64,000 bases of DNA, from NCBI RefSeq assembly GCF_009932335.1, contig NZ_BLJF01000001.1, forward strand, positions 3,784,501 to 3,848,500. The letters run 5' to 3'. The notes below the pieces were generated by a model. That model ran no database searches. It was given only the letters and a program-made list of their open reading frames with translations, and had not been told where the DNA came from. Source of the DNA: Pseudomonas asiatica (lineage in GTDB: Bacteria; Pseudomonadota; Gammaproteobacteria; Pseudomonadales; Pseudomonadaceae). The translations under genes and the position numbers were made by a program. Below, piece after piece: positions 54,845 to 64,000 of this stretch. Numbering within the stretch: the first letter of the stretch is position 1; each line of letters opens with the position of its first letter.

Positions 54845-57265
54845 ATGAGCGACCAGCAGGATTTCCCGGAACATCCCGACGAACACAGCGAAGTCGAACA
54901 CACCACACCCCAAGCCGAAACCGGCCACGCCCTCGCCCTGCCCGGCCAGCAGCTGCCGGACAAGGTCTACGTGATCCCGATCCACAACCGTCCGTTCTTC
55001 CCGGCCCAGGTGCTGCCGGTCATAGTCAATGAAGACCCTTGGGCAGAAACCCTGGACCTGGTAGCCAAGTCGCCAGACCACAGCCTGGCCCTGTTCTTCA
55101 TGGATACCCCGCCAGAAGACCACCGCCACTTCGATACCTCGGCGCTGCCGCAGTACGGCACGCTGGTAAAGGTGCACCACGCCAGCCGCGAAAACGGCAA
55201 GCTGCAGTTCGTCGCCCAGGGCCTGACCCGGGTACGCATCCGTACCTGGCTCAAGCACCACCGCCCGCCGTATCTTGTAGAGGTCGAATACCCGCGCCAG
55301 CACGCCGAGCCGACCGACGAGGTCAAGGCCTACGGCATGGCGCTGATCAACGCGATCAAGGAACTGCTGCCACTCAACCCGCTGTACAGCGAAGAGCTGA
55401 AGAACTACCTCAACCGCTTCAGCCCCAACGACCCGTCGCCGCTCACCGACTTCGCCGCCGCCCTCACTTCGGCCACCGGCAACCAGTTGCAGGAAGTGCT
55501 CGACTGCGTCCCCATGCTCAAACGCATGGAAAAGGTCCTGCCGATGCTGCGCAAAGAGGTCGAGGTCGCGCGCCTGCAGAACGAGATCTCGGCCGAAGTC
55601 AACCGGCAGATCGGCGAGCACCAGCGCGAGTTCTTCCTCAAGGAACAGCTCAAGGTCATCCAGCAGGAGCTGGGCCTGACCAAGGACGACCGCAGCGCCG
55701 ACCTGGAGCAGTTCGAGCAGCGCCTCGAGGGCAAGACCCTGCCGGACCAGGCGCGCAAGCGCATCGACGAAGAGATGGGCAAGCTGGCCATCCTCGAAAC
55801 CGGCTCGCCCGAATACGCCGTCACCCGCAACTACCTGGACTGGGCAACCGCCCTGCCCTGGGGTGTGTACGGCAAGGACAAGCTCGACCTCAACCACGCG
55901 CGCAAAGTCCTCGACCAGCACCACGCCGGCCTCGATGACATCAAGGAGCGCATTCTCGAGTTCCTTGCCGTGGGCGCCTGGAAAGGCGAGATCAGCGGCT
56001 CGATCGTGCTGCTGGTGGGCCCGCCTGGGGTAGGCAAGACCAGCATCGGCAAATCCATCGCCGAATCGCTCGGCCGGCCGTTCTACCGCTTCAGTGTCGG
56101 CGGCATGCGTGACGAGGCCGAGATCAAGGGACATCGCCGCACCTACATCGGCGCCCAGCCCGGCAAGCTGGTGCAGGCCCTGAAGGACGTCGAAGTGATG
56201 AACCCGGTGATCATGCTCGACGAGATCGACAAGATGGGCCAGAGCTATCAGGGCGACCCGGCTTCAGCGCTGCTGGAAACTCTGGACCCAGAGCAGAACG
56301 TCGACTTCCTCGACCACTACCTCGACCTGCGCCTGGACCTGTCCAAGGTGCTGTTCGTGTGCACCGCCAACACCCTGGACTCGATCCCCGGGCCATTGCT
56401 CGACCGTATGGAAGTGATCCGCCTGTCCGGCTATATCACCGAAGAGAAACTGGCTATCGCCAAGCGCCACCTGTGGCCCAAGCAGCTGGAAAAGGCTGGC
56501 GTGGCCAAGACCAGCCTCGGCATCAGCGACAGCGCCCTGCGTGCGGTGATCGAAGGCTATGCCCGCGAAGCCGGGGTACGCCAATTGGAGAAACAACTGG
56601 GCAAGCTGGTGCGCAAGGCCGTGGTCAAGCTGCTGGACAACCCCGAAGCCAAGCTGAAGATCGGCACCAAGGACCTGGAAGCTGCGCTCGGCATGCCCGT
56701 GTTCCGCAGCGAGCAGGTGCTGGCCGGCAAAGGCGTGATCACTGGCCTGGCCTGGACCAGCATGGGCGGCGCCACGCTGCCGATCGAAGCCACCCGCATC
56801 CACAGCCTCAACCGCGGCTTCAAGCTGACCGGCAAGCTGGGTGAGGTGATGAAAGAGTCGGCCGAAATCGCCTATAGCTACGTCAGCTCCAACCTCAAGC
56901 AGTTTGGTGGTGACCCAGGTTTCTTCAACGAAGCGTTCATTCACCTGCACGTGCCCGAAGGCGCCACGCCCAAGGACGGCCCAAGTGCCGGTATCACCAT
57001 GGCCAGCGCCCTGCTGTCGCTGGCCCGTGACCAGGCGCCGAAGAAAGGGGTGGCCATGACTGGCGAGCTGACCCTGACCGGGCAGGTACTGCCGATTGGC
57101 GGTGTGCGCGAGAAGGTGATTGCAGCACGGCGGCAGAAGATCTTCGAGCTGATCTTGCCGGAGCCTAACCGCGGGGACTATGAAGAACTGCCGGACTACC
57201 TGCGCGAAGGCCTGACCGTGCATTTCGCCAAGCGCTTTGCCGACGTGGCCAAAGTCCTGTTCTGA
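54845..57265 (+). CDS. ATP-dependent protease Lon (second type)
   Basis: The 806-residue product has the full Lon layout: N-terminal substrate domain (~40-240), AAA+ domain with Walker A GPPGVGKTS, and the protease domain with catalytic Ser714 (KDGPSAG) and Lys757. It carries an acidic N-terminal extension of about 40 residues. Pseudomonads have a main Lon next to clpX; this one lies beside gcd and is likely the paralog. The difference in substrates is unknown. Confidence 0.93.
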   Translation: MSDQQDFPEHPDEHSEVEHTTPQAETGHALALPGQQLPDKVYVIPIHNRPFFPAQVLPVIVNEDPWAETLDLVAKSPDHSLALFFMDTPPEDHRHFDTSALPQYGTLVKVHHASRENGKLQFVAQGLTRVRIRTWLKHHRPPYLVEVEYPRQHAEPTDEVKAYGMALINAIKELLPLNPLYSEELKNYLNRFSPNDPSPLTDFAAALTSATGNQLQEVLDCVPMLKRMEKVLPMLRKEVEVARLQNEISAEVNRQIGEHQREFFLKEQLKVIQQELGLTKDDRSADLEQFEQRLEGKTLPDQARKRIDEEMGKLAILETGSPEYAVTRNYLDWATALPWGVYGKDKLDLNHARKVLDQHHAGLDDIKERILEFLAVGAWKGEISGSIVLLVGPPGVGKTSIGKSIAESLGRPFYRFSVGGMRDEAEIKGHRRTYIGAQPGKLVQALKDVEVMNPVIMLDEIDKMGQSYQGDPASALLETLDPEQNVDFLDHYLDLRLDLSKVLFVCTANTLDSIPGPLLDRMEVIRLSGYITEEKLAIAKRHLWPKQLEKAGVAKTSLGISDSALRAVIEGYAREAGVRQLEKQLGKLVRKAVVKLLDNPEAKLKIGTKDLEAALGMPVFRSEQVLAGKGVITGLAWTSMGGATLPIEATRIHSLNRGFKLTGKLGEVMKESAEIAYSYVSSNLKQFGGDPGFFNEAFIHLHVPEGATPKDGPSAGITMASALLSLARDQAPKKGVAMTGELTLTGQVLPIGGVREKVIAARRQKIFELILPEPNRGDYEELPDYLREGLTVHFAKRFADVAKVLF

Positions 57266-57268
57266 GCT

Positions 57269-57375
57269 GCTCCGGCCCCTTCGCGGGCTTGCCCGCTCCT
57301 ACAGGGAAATCACAGTTTTCAATTACTGTGCAATACCTGTTGGAGCGGGCAAGCCCGCGAAGAGGCCGGCACAGG
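57269..57375. repeat. REP pair
   Basis: CTTCGCGGGCTTGCCCGCTC and GAGCGGGCAAGCCCGCGAAG face each other between lon and the lipoprotein gene. Confidence 0.85.
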
Positions 57376-57435
57376 CAACACAAATCTCCTCGATCATCGG
57401 TTATCCTCAGGCCATCGCCAGCCTCCGGAGCCAAC

Positions 57436-57828
57436 ATGACCGCCCCTCGTCTGCTCGTTCCCCTGAGCTTCGCCCTGATTTCCGCCTGCGCTCAACAGCC
57501 TACGCAACCCGTCGAACTGGACGCCGAAAGCGAATGCCCGACACGCCTGCAGGTTGGCCAGGTGCTGACACTGACCCTGCCCAGCAACCCATCCACCGGC
57601 TATCGCTGGCGCGTCGAAAAACCCGCCGCCAATGTACTGCGCAGCCTTGGCCCGGAGGTGTACAGCGCTCCCGAGGAGGAAGACCTGGTCGGCAATGCCG
57701 GTGTCTCCACCTGGCGCTACCAGGCCAGCGGTACCGGCGATGGCCAGTTGGTGCTTGTGTACCAGCAGCCGTGGGCCGCAGATATTGCGCCCGTACAAAC
57801 CTTCGACTGCAAGATCATCGTCCGCTAA
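57436..57828 (+). CDS. Chagasin-like cysteine peptidase inhibitor, lipoprotein
   Basis: The 130-residue protein has a lipoprotein signal (LLVPLSFALISAC) with the lipid-modified Cys18. It then shows the inhibitor I42 loops: NPSTGYRW, GVSTWRYQASGTG and the QQPWA tryptophan loop. Chagasins block papain-type cysteine peptidases. The presence of this inhibitor next to Lon and cmoAB has no clear functional link. It is likely anchored in a membrane facing the periplasm. Confidence 0.87.
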   Translation: MTAPRLLVPLSFALISACAQQPTQPVELDAESECPTRLQVGQVLTLTLPSNPSTGYRWRVEKPAANVLRSLGPEVYSAPEEEDLVGNAGVSTWRYQASGTGDGQLVLVYQQPWAADIAPVQTFDCKIIVR

Positions 57829-57975
57829 AGGCCGCAGCTCCGTCCCGGGCAACCTGAACGGCCACTTGTTAGGGGCAGAGGCCCCTCGGCGCCCCGCCCC
57901 TTGAGCGCCGCCATGGCAAGAATCGCGGCCTTTGGCTAAAATGCGTCTCCGTTTCACCCTGTATCGAGCCCTCCC

Positions 57976-58719
57976 GTGAGCAAACAACCCGACCGCCTTT
58001 TCGCCCAGCCCCTGGAGCAAGTGCCCGACTTCGCCTTCAACGAGGATGTGGTGCGCGTGTTCCCGGACATGATCAAGCGCTCGGTGCCAGGCTACCCGAC
58101 CATCGTCGAGAACCTCGGCGTGCTGGCCGCGCGCTTCGCCCAGCCGCACACCGCGTTGTACGACCTCGGTGCCTCGTTGGGTGCCGTTACCCAGTCGCTG
58201 CGCCGCCATGTGCGCAGTGATGGCTGCCGGGTGATTGCCGTGGACAACTCCGCGGCGATGGTCGAGCGTTGCCGCCAATACCTCACTGCCCAGGACTCGA
58301 TGTTCCAGGAACTGCTGCCAGTGCAGGTGCTGGAAGCCGACATCCTGGCCCTGCCATTCGAGCCCGCCTCGGTGGTGGCGATGAACTTCACCCTGCAATT
58401 CGTCGCCCCCGACCAGCGCCTGGAACTGCTTGGCCGCATCCGCCAGGCGCTTTTGCCCGGTGGTGCGCTGATCCTCTCGGAAAAACTGCGCTTCGCCGAT
58501 GCGGAACAGCAGGACCTGCTCAATGAACTGCACCTGGACTTCAAACGTGCCAATGGCTACAGCGAACTGGAAATTGCCCAGAAGCGCAGCGCCATCGAGA
58601 ACGTGATGAAGCCCGACACCCTCGAAGCCCACCAGGCGCGCCTGCGCGCAGCCGGTTTCTCGAAGGTGGTGCCCTGGTTCCAATGCCTTAACTTCGCCTC
58701 GTTGATTGCCCTGCCATGA
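57976..58719 (+). CDS. cmoA: Carboxy-SAM synthase CmoA
   Basis: CmoA converts SAM and prephenate to carboxy-SAM, which CmoB uses on tRNA. The 247-residue product has the SAM-binding [12 protein letters not shown] motif and the family start [19 protein letters not shown]. It uses a GTG start at 57976. Its stop overlaps the cmoB ATG. Confidence 0.95.
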   Translation: MSKQPDRLFAQPLEQVPDFAFNEDVVRVFPDMIKRSVPGYPTIVENLGVLAARFAQPHTALYDLGASLGAVTQSLRRHVRSDGCRVIAVDNSAAMVERCRQYLTAQDSMFQELLPVQVLEADILALPFEPASVVAMNFTLQFVAPDQRLELLGRIRQALLPGGALILSEKLRFADAEQQDLLNELHLDFKRANGYSELEIAQKRSAIENVMKPDTLEAHQARLRAAGFSKVVPWFQCLNFASLIALP

Positions 58720-59672
58720 TCGATCTGTCCCCCCTAGTCCGCCGCCTGGCGGGCACGCCCCTGGCTTCCTGGTCGCAAGGCCTGCAAGCGCAACTGGAAG
58801 CAAAGCTGGAGAAGGGCCACGGTGACCTCGACCGCTGGCGCGGTGCGCTGGAAGCCCTGCCCGCCCTGCAGCCGAGCGAAGTCGACCTGGTCAACGGGCT
58901 GCGCCTGGACTGCGATTGCGACGACGCGACCCGCGCGCAGATGCATCATGCACTAATGGGACTGTCGCCCTGGCGCAAAGGCCCCTTCGACCTGTTCGGC
59001 GTGCATGTGGACACCGAATGGCGTTCAGACTGGAAATGGTCGCGGGTTGGCCCGCACCTGGACCTCAAGGGCAAGCGCGTGCTCGACGTGGGCTGCGGCA
59101 ACGGCTACTACCAGTGGCGCATGCTCGGTGCCGGTGCCGACATGGTGATTGGCGTCGATCCCAACTGGCTGTTCTTCTGCCAGTTCCAGGCCGTCCAGCA
59201 ATACCTGCCAGAGCTGCCCGCCTGGCACCTGCCGTTCGCCCTGGAAGACCTGCCGGCCAACCTTGAAGGTTTCGACACGGTGTTTTCCATGGGGGTGTTC
59301 TATCACCGCCGCTCGCCCATCGAGCACCTGCTGGCGCTGAAGGACTGCCTGGTAAAAGGCGGGGAACTGGTGCTGGAAACCCTGGTGATCGAGGGTGACG
59401 AAAACCAGGTGCTGGTACCTGAGGACCGCTATGCACAGATGCGCAACGTCTGGTACCTGCCGTCGGTACCGGCCTTGGAGCGCTGGTTGCGCCGCGCCGG
59501 TTTCAGCGATGTGCGATGCGTCGACGTGAGCGTGACCAGCGTCGAGGAACAGCGCAGCACCGAGTGGATGCGCTACCAGTCGTTGGGCGACTTCCTTGAC
59601 CCGAACGACCACAGCAAGACCATCGAAGGCCTGCCGGCTCCACGCCGCGCCACCCTGCTGGCACGCAAATGA
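58716..59672 (+). CDS. cmoB: tRNA U34 carboxymethyltransferase CmoB
   Basis: CmoB transfers the carboxymethyl group to 5-hydroxyuridine 34 of certain tRNAs, forming cmo5U. The 318-residue product has [18 protein letters not shown] and the C-terminal family segment [17 protein letters not shown]. It is co-translated with cmoA. Confidence 0.95.
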   Translation: MIDLSPLVRRLAGTPLASWSQGLQAQLEAKLEKGHGDLDRWRGALEALPALQPSEVDLVNGLRLDCDCDDATRAQMHHALMGLSPWRKGPFDLFGVHVDTEWRSDWKWSRVGPHLDLKGKRVLDVGCGNGYYQWRMLGAGADMVIGVDPNWLFFCQFQAVQQYLPELPAWHLPFALEDLPANLEGFDTVFSMGVFYHRRSPIEHLLALKDCLVKGGELVLETLVIEGDENQVLVPEDRYAQMRNVWYLPSVPALERWLRRAGFSDVRCVDVSVTSVEEQRSTEWMRYQSLGDFLDPNDHSKTIEGLPAPRRATLLARK

Positions 59673-59695
59673 AAAAGGCGCCCGGTTGGGCGCCT
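59671..59695 (-). terminator. Terminator after the small periplasmic protein gene
   Basis: AGGCGCCC and GGGCGCCT form an 8-bp stem around GGTT, followed on the minus strand by TTTTT. It also touches the end of cmoB. Confidence 0.8.
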
Positions 59696-59741
59696 GAATG
59701 CACCCGCGCCGAGGAGCTGTCGCGGCGCAGGTGTTGTTACC

Positions 59742-59945
59742 TCAATCCTTGGCCAACTCGCGGGCCTTCTCCTGTGCCTTGCGCTCACGCTCTGCGACGG
59801 CCTGTTGCTTGTCGCCGTACAGGCGCTGCTGGTCTTCGCGGAACGCTTGCCAGAATTGTTTCGAACGTTCCGCACCGCCCTCGGCGTGAACACTGGCGCT
59901 GCCCAGGGCAAGGGTGGCCAACAGCAGGAATTTGGTCAGGTTCAT
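59742..59945 (-). CDS. Small exported protein, unknown function
   Basis: The 67-residue product has a clear signal peptide (MNLTKFLLLATLALGSASVHA) and a mature part of about 45 residues that is highly charged and likely helical (REDQQRLYGDKQQAVAER). No domain is recognised. GAGG is 10 bases before the ATG. It is divergent from the metal-type two-component system, which may hint at an envelope role. Confidence 0.7.
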   Translation of the reverse strand: MNLTKFLLLATLALGSASVHAEGGAERSKQFWQAFREDQQRLYGDKQQAVAERERKAQEKARELAKD

Positions 59946-60056
59946 CGTGGTTGCCTCGTGATAGCCGATCAGATACGGCCATCCTAGCGAGGGCCAGCTA
60001 ACGGCAAGGTGAGGCGGGGATTACAGTCTTGCAATGTGGCCTTGTTTCGCCTGTTC

Positions 60057-60152
60057 GGGCCCTATCGCCGGCAAGCCAGCTCCTACAGGATCACCACAGG
60101 TCTTGGAAACTGTGCAGTACCTGTGGGAGCTGGCTTGCCGGCGATAGGGCCC
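60057..60152. repeat. REP pair (GGGCCCTATCGCCGGCAAGC type)
   Basis: GGGCCCTATCGCCGGCAAGC and GCTTGCCGGCGATAGGGCCC face each other in the gap between the two divergent units. Confidence 0.88.
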
Positions 60153-60163
60153 TAACAGACAGC

Positions 60164-60196
60164 CAGATAACGGCAGCATTACAAATCCGTTATCTG
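60164..60196 (+). promoter_or_regulatory. Perfect 10-bp inverted repeat upstream of the two-component genes
   Basis: CAGATAACGG (60164-60173) and CCGTTATCTG (60187-60196) are exact arms 13 bases apart, 100 bases before the regulator start. It may be an operator for the regulator or a terminator of the REP region. The rest of the gap to 60294 shows no gene. Confidence 0.4.
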
Positions 60197-60294
60197 CGCC
60201 GCGCGCCCTTACTCATGCCGTAACATCCCGCTCCTTGACCCTGATGCCACTACAGGGTCGAGAATCGCCCCCTTTCATCACACCGAGCCCATCC

Positions 60295-60969
60295 ATGCGT
60301 CTACTGATCATCGAGGACGAACTGCGCACCGCCGACTACCTGCAGCAGGGCCTGCGCGAGAACGGCTACGTGGTCGACTGCGCCCACACCGGCACCGATG
60401 GCCTGCACCTGGCCCGCCAGCAGCCCTACGACCTGGTCATTCTCGACGTCAACCTGCCCGAGCTCGATGGCTGGACCGTGCTGCAGCGGCTGCGCGCCGA
60501 ATCGGCCACGCGCATCATGATGCTGACCGCCCATGGCCGCCTGGCCGACCGAGTCAAGGGCCTGGACCTGGGTGCCGACGATTACCTGCTCAAACCTTTC
60601 GAGTTCCCGGAACTGCTGGCCCGTATCCGCAGCCTGCTGCGCCGCAACGACCAGCAACTGCAGCCCAGCACCCTGCGCGTCGCCGATCTGGAGCTGGACC
60701 CCGGCCGCCACCGCGCCTACCGCGCCGGGCAGCGTATCGACCTGACCGCCAAGGAATTCGCCCTGCTGCACCTGCTGATGCGTCAGACCGGCGAGGTGCT
60801 GTCGCGCACCCAGATCATCTCGCTGGTGTGGGACATGAATTTCGACTGCGACACCAATGTGGTCGAGGTTTCGATCCGGCGCCTGCGGGCCAAGATCGAC
60901 GACCCGTTCGACAACAAGCTGATCCATACCCTGCGTGGCGTCGGCTACGTGCTCGAGGCACGCTTTTGA
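60295..60969 (+). CDS. OmpR-family response regulator (CopR/CzcR-like)
   Basis: The 224-residue regulator has a receiver with Asp51 (VILD) and Lys in [13 protein letters not shown], and a C-terminal winged helix ending [14 protein letters not shown]. The sequence is typical of heavy-metal regulators. It starts at ATG 60295. The stop overlaps the TTG start of the kinase. No metal efflux gene adjoins, so the signal is only inferred. Confidence 0.9.
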   Translation: MRLLIIEDELRTADYLQQGLRENGYVVDCAHTGTDGLHLARQQPYDLVILDVNLPELDGWTVLQRLRAESATRIMMLTAHGRLADRVKGLDLGADDYLLKPFEFPELLARIRSLLRRNDQQLQPSTLRVADLELDPGRHRAYRAGQRIDLTAKEFALLHLLMRQTGEVLSRTQIISLVWDMNFDCDTNVVEVSIRRLRAKIDDPFDNKLIHTLRGVGYVLEARF

Positions 60970-62348
60970 AAAACGCCAGTCTGTCACTGCGCCTGGGCCT
61001 GAGCGTGACGCTGATGGGCGCCGCACTGGTACTGCTGCTGGCCTGCCTGGCCGTGTTCGCCCTCGATCACGAACTGGACAGCCGCGCACGCAAGGACCTG
61101 GCGCGCAAGATGCTGCAGGTCGAGCACAACCTGCGCGTCGACCTGCGTAGCGAAGACCTGGGCAGCCGCGCCCATCCCTTGCTCGACCTGGTGATGGGGC
61201 ACGATAACCTCAGCCTCAGCGTGCTGGCTCTCGAAGGCCGCCACCCGCACCTGCTCAGCCTCGGGCCGGCGCTGGAATCACAGGTAGGCGAGCTGCGCAC
61301 CGATGCCCGTCTGGCCTTTCATGCGTGGCGCGACAGCAATGGCAACCAGATACTCACCGCGACCCGGCTGATGCGCCTGCGCGACGACACCCCGGTCAAG
61401 GTGATGATGTCGCTCAACCGCGCCGACGACAACGCCCTGCTGCAGGCCTATCTGCATTCCACCTTGCTCGCGCTGCCGTTGCTGCTGTTGCTGATCGGGG
61501 CCGGTGCCTGGTGGCTGATGCAGCGCGGCCTGAGGCCACTGCGGCACTTCCGGCGCATTGCCGGGCGGGTGTCGGCCCAGGACCTGCAACATCGCCTTCC
61601 CGCTACCGGCCTGCCGCTGGAGCTGGCAGAGCTGGCCAGCAGCATCAACGTGATGCTCGACCGCCTCGATCAGGGCGTCAGCCAGCTGTCGCAGTTTTCC
61701 GATGATCTGGCCCATGAACTGCGCACACCGTTGAGCAACCTGATGGGCAAGGCGCAAGTGACGCTGGCCCGCGAACGGGACAACGCGAATTACCGGGAAG
61801 TGCTGGAAGACAGCATCGAAGAACTGACCCGGCTCAACCGCATCATCAATGACATGCTGTTTCTCGCCCAGGTCAGCCAACCCCAGGCCCAGGTCGCGCT
61901 CAAGCCCATGGCATTGGCCGACGAGACGGCGCGGGTTGTCGAGCTGTTTGCGTTCAGTGCCGAGCTGAAAGGGGTTGAGTTGCGTGTGCAAGGCTGGGGG
62001 ACGGCGCAGGGTGATCGGCTGATGTTTCAGCGGGCACTGTCGAACCTGTTGAGCAATGCCATTCGGCACTGTCCGGATGGCAAACCTGTGGAACTGTGCA
62101 TCGAGCGCGTGGGCAGCGAAGTCAGGCTTTCGGTGGAAAACCAGGGGCCTGGTATTGCTGAAAAGCACCAGTCGCGCTTGTTCGAGCGGTTTTACCGGGT
62201 GGGCTCGGGGCGCTCGCGGCTGGAGGGAGGGACCGGGTTGGGGCTGGCGATCGTGAAATCGATCATGCAGTTGCATGGTGGGCGGGTCGAGGTCAGCAGC
62301 AGGCCCTTGGGGCCGACCCGGTTTACCCTGGTATTTCCTGCCGAGTAA
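60966..62348 (+). CDS. Heavy-metal-type sensor histidine kinase
   Basis: The 460-residue kinase has two membrane segments (residues ~10-35 and ~160-185) around a short periplasmic region, a HAMP domain, His250 in [12 protein letters not shown], and ATPase boxes. Its TTG start overlaps the regulator stop with GAGG 7 bases upstream. It is probably a CusS/CopS-type sensor for copper or another metal; the periplasmic part has no clear His/Cys cluster. Confidence 0.88.
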   Translation: MKNASLSLRLGLSVTLMGAALVLLLACLAVFALDHELDSRARKDLARKMLQVEHNLRVDLRSEDLGSRAHPLLDLVMGHDNLSLSVLALEGRHPHLLSLGPALESQVGELRTDARLAFHAWRDSNGNQILTATRLMRLRDDTPVKVMMSLNRADDNALLQAYLHSTLLALPLLLLLIGAGAWWLMQRGLRPLRHFRRIAGRVSAQDLQHRLPATGLPLELAELASSINVMLDRLDQGVSQLSQFSDDLAHELRTPLSNLMGKAQVTLARERDNANYREVLEDSIEELTRLNRIINDMLFLAQVSQPQAQVALKPMALADETARVVELFAFSAELKGVELRVQGWGTAQGDRLMFQRALSNLLSNAIRHCPDGKPVELCIERVGSEVRLSVENQGPGIAEKHQSRLFERFYRVGSGRSRLEGGTGLGLAIVKSIMQLHGGRVEVSSRPLGPTRFTLVFPAE

Positions 62349-62356
62349 TACATCGC

Positions 62357-62403
62357 TTGTGCCGGCCTCTTCGCGGGTTTACCCGCGAAGAGGCCGGTAC
62401 AGG
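62357..62403. repeat. REP element
   Basis: GCCGGCCTCTTCGCGGGT and ACCCGCGAAGAGGCCGGT pair as a long stem between the kinase and the convergent pdxJ. Confidence 0.85.
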
Positions 62404-62413
62404 CGACCAGAGA

Positions 62414-63154
62414 TTAGCGCGAAGCCGCCACGATCAGCGCCTTCATCTCGGCCACAGCGGCCTTGAAGCCGACGAACAGCGCATGCGCCACCAGCGCATG
62501 ACCGATGTTCAGCTCATTGATGCCCTTGATCGCCGCCACCGCCTCCACGTTGTGGTAGTGCAGCCCGTGGCCAGCATTGACGATCAACCCCTGCCCCACG
62601 CCAAACGCCACGCCATCGACGATACGCTTGAGCTCCTCGGCCACTTCGGTCGGGGTTTCGGCATCGGCGTAACGCCCGGTGTGCAGTTCGATGGCAGGCG
62701 CACCAACGCGACGCGACGCCTCGATCTGCCGCTCGTCGGCATCGATGAACAGCGACACTTCGGCACCGGTACGCGACAGCCGCTCAACCGCAGCCTTGAT
62801 CCGTGCCTCCTGGCCCGCCACGTCAAGGCCGCCTTCGGTGGTCAGTTCCTGACGGGTTTCGGGTACCAGGCAGATGTGCGCCGGTCGGATCTTCTCGGCA
62901 AAGGCCATCATCTCTTCGGTGACGCCCATCTCGAAGTTCATGCGCGTCTGCAGCACGTCCTTCAGCAGCACCACATCACGCTCCTGGATGTGCCGACGGT
63001 CTTCACGCAGATGCACGGTGATGCCATCGGCGCCCGCTTCCTCGGCATCCAGGGCAGCCTTGACCGGATCGGGGTAACGCGTGCCCCGGGCCTGGCGCAG
63101 GGTCGCCACGTGGTCGATGTTTACGCCGAGAAGCATGCGGTTGCTGTGAGTCAC
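62414..63154 (-). CDS. pdxJ: Pyridoxine 5'-phosphate synthase
   Basis: PdxJ condenses deoxyxylulose 5-phosphate with aminoacetone phosphate to pyridoxine phosphate. The 246-residue product has the family motifs [28 protein letters not shown] and [11 protein letters not shown]. It begins at a GTG (63154) with AGGAGA 8 bases upstream. recO precedes it in the same direction, as usual in Gammaproteobacteria. Confidence 0.96.
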   Translation of the reverse strand: MTHSNRMLLGVNIDHVATLRQARGTRYPDPVKAALDAEEAGADGITVHLREDRRHIQERDVVLLKDVLQTRMNFEMGVTEEMMAFAEKIRPAHICLVPETRQELTTEGGLDVAGQEARIKAAVERLSRTGAEVSLFIDADERQIEASRRVGAPAIELHTGRYADAETPTEVAEELKRIVDGVAFGVGQGLIVNAGHGLHYHNVEAVAAIKGINELNIGHALVAHALFVGFKAAVAEMKALIVAASR

Positions 63155-63197
63155 GAAAGGCTCTCCTGAAGATTGAGCCCCACAGCATACGTCGTGA

Positions 63198-63881
63198 TCA
63201 GCGCTTGCGAAACAGTTCCCGGCTGACCAGCGGTTTTGCCCCCAGATGAACCGCCAGTGCCTGGCGCATCAGGCGCTTGGCAGCGAGCAAGGCACCTGGC
63301 GCATCCCAGTCGGCTTCGGCCAGGGCCAGCAGTTCGGTGCCGCGGAACAGCCCGGGTTGCACCAGCTCGACCCGCTCCAGGCCGGCATCCACACGCAAGC
63401 GGTACAGGCCATCGACCGCGATCGCCTGGTCATTGACGTCGTGGTGCAACGAAAACGCGTAACCGAGCTCGTCCAGCAGCCGCCATTCGAAGGAGCGCAG
63501 CAGCGGCTCCAGCGGGCGACCGGCGGCCAAGGCCTGCAAGGTCAGGGTGTAGTGCTCGAACAGCGCCGGGAAAGGCGCTTCGGCGGGCAGCAGGCGCATG
63601 AGCAGTTCGTTGAGGTACAACCCGCTGAACAGGGCATCGCCATGCAGCCAGGCGGCGATGCCAGCGCTGTCCATGCGACCGACATTCTTCAGCTCGCCAC
63701 GCCCGCGCAGCTCCAGTTCCAGCGGCACGAACGGCCGCACCAGGCTGCCACCCTTGCCACGCGCACGGCGCAGCACGGCACGCATGCGGCCCTGCGGGGT
63801 GAAGAAGTCCACCAGCGCGCTGGTTTCCTTGTAGGCGCGGCTGTGCAGCACGTAGGCTGGCTGGCCGACAGGTTGTTCCAT
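63198..63881 (-). CDS. recO: DNA repair protein RecO
   Basis: RecO, with RecF and RecR, loads RecA on gapped DNA. The 227-residue product has the N-terminal OB fold ([21 protein letters not shown]) and the C-terminal helical part. It lacks the zinc-binding cysteines of some homologs. In this group era usually lies just upstream; that gene is outside the window. A REP (63923-63966) is next to the start. Confidence 0.93.
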   Translation of the reverse strand: MEQPVGQPAYVLHSRAYKETSALVDFFTPQGRMRAVLRRARGKGGSLVRPFVPLELELRGRGELKNVGRMDSAGIAAWLHGDALFSGLYLNELLMRLLPAEAPFPALFEHYTLTLQALAAGRPLEPLLRSFEWRLLDELGYAFSLHHDVNDQAIAVDGLYRLRVDAGLERVELVQPGLFRGTELLALAEADWDAPGALLAAKRLMRQALAVHLGAKPLVSRELFRKR

Positions 63882-63922
63882 GGAAGATCACTGGCTCCCT
63901 GTGGCTCGGTAAACTGCATATT

Positions 63923-63966
63923 GGGGCTGCTCTGCAGCCCATCGCCGGCAAGCCAGCTCCCACAGG
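63923..63966. repeat. REP element
   Basis: GGGCTGCTCTGCAGCCCATC followed by GCCGGCAAGCCAGCTCCCAC, one copy at the right edge of the window. Confidence 0.75.
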
Positions 63967-64000
63967 TACGGCGCATGGCTTGAAGTCGATGCGATCGGGG

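Overview
The window looks like chromosome of a fluorescent pseudomonad of the Pseudomonas putida group. The evidence is gene content and order: glpFKRD, the aat glutamate/aspartate transporter with AauSR, anabolic argF and argG, bfd next to a BfrB-type bacterioferritin, oprB with gcd, and cmoAB. GC is high, and at least fifteen intergenic gaps carry putida-type REP palindromes. I found no rRNA, tRNA, insertion sequence, prophage or CRISPR array.

From 1 to 13.9 kb lie nth and a PA3496-family gene, a LuxR-type response regulator beside a small membrane protein, argG, an OmpA-like lipoprotein-free periplasmic/outer-membrane protein, pyrC-rnt, a 2-Cys peroxiredoxin, the iron-storage pair bfd and bfr, monothiol glutaredoxin, a molybdopterin oxidoreductase, and argF overlapping an orphan ABC ATPase. 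Both arginine genes have upstream matches to the Pseudomonas ArgR direct repeat. From 14 to 20 kb are ybaK and the glycerol genes glpF, glpK, glpR and glpD, with GlpR-like operators before glpF and glpD. From 20.2 to 24.3 kb a single 1382-residue protein combines a toxin-like N-terminal region, leucine-rich repeats and a C-terminal NEL-type E3 ubiquitin ligase domain. Its start site is folded into a strong predicted RNA hairpin.

From 24.4 to 31.5 kb is the glutamate/aspartate uptake operon, with a sigma-54 promoter, two upstream palindromes, and its sensor/activator pair. It is followed by a GlpM-like protein, a hydrolase, metR, a Nudix hydrolase, the large helicase Lhr, an FMN glutamate-synthase-like protein, an amino acid permease, and an unusual class A penicillin-binding-like protein. 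From 45.7 to 48.3 kb is an iron/metal module: a Fur-like site, twin palindromes, a PadR regulator and a siderophore-interacting reductase, then two small genes. From 48.4 to 54.6 kb are a Zur-box-preceded ZnuD-type receptor with a His/Asp-rich loop, the porin OprB, and the PQQ glucose dehydrogenase. The right end holds a second-type Lon protease, a chagasin-like lipoprotein, cmoA-cmoB, a metal-type two-component system, pdxJ and recO.

From memory of strain KT2440, the argG-to-permease block and the znuD/oprB-to-recO block are far apart in that genome. The junction near 45.8-48.4 kb is therefore a likely rearrangement point relative to KT2440. The most unusual objects are the NEL-type protein with its occluded start site, the penicillin-binding-like protein with altered glycosyltransferase residues, and the oxidoreductase with Asp at the usual Cys/Sec position.
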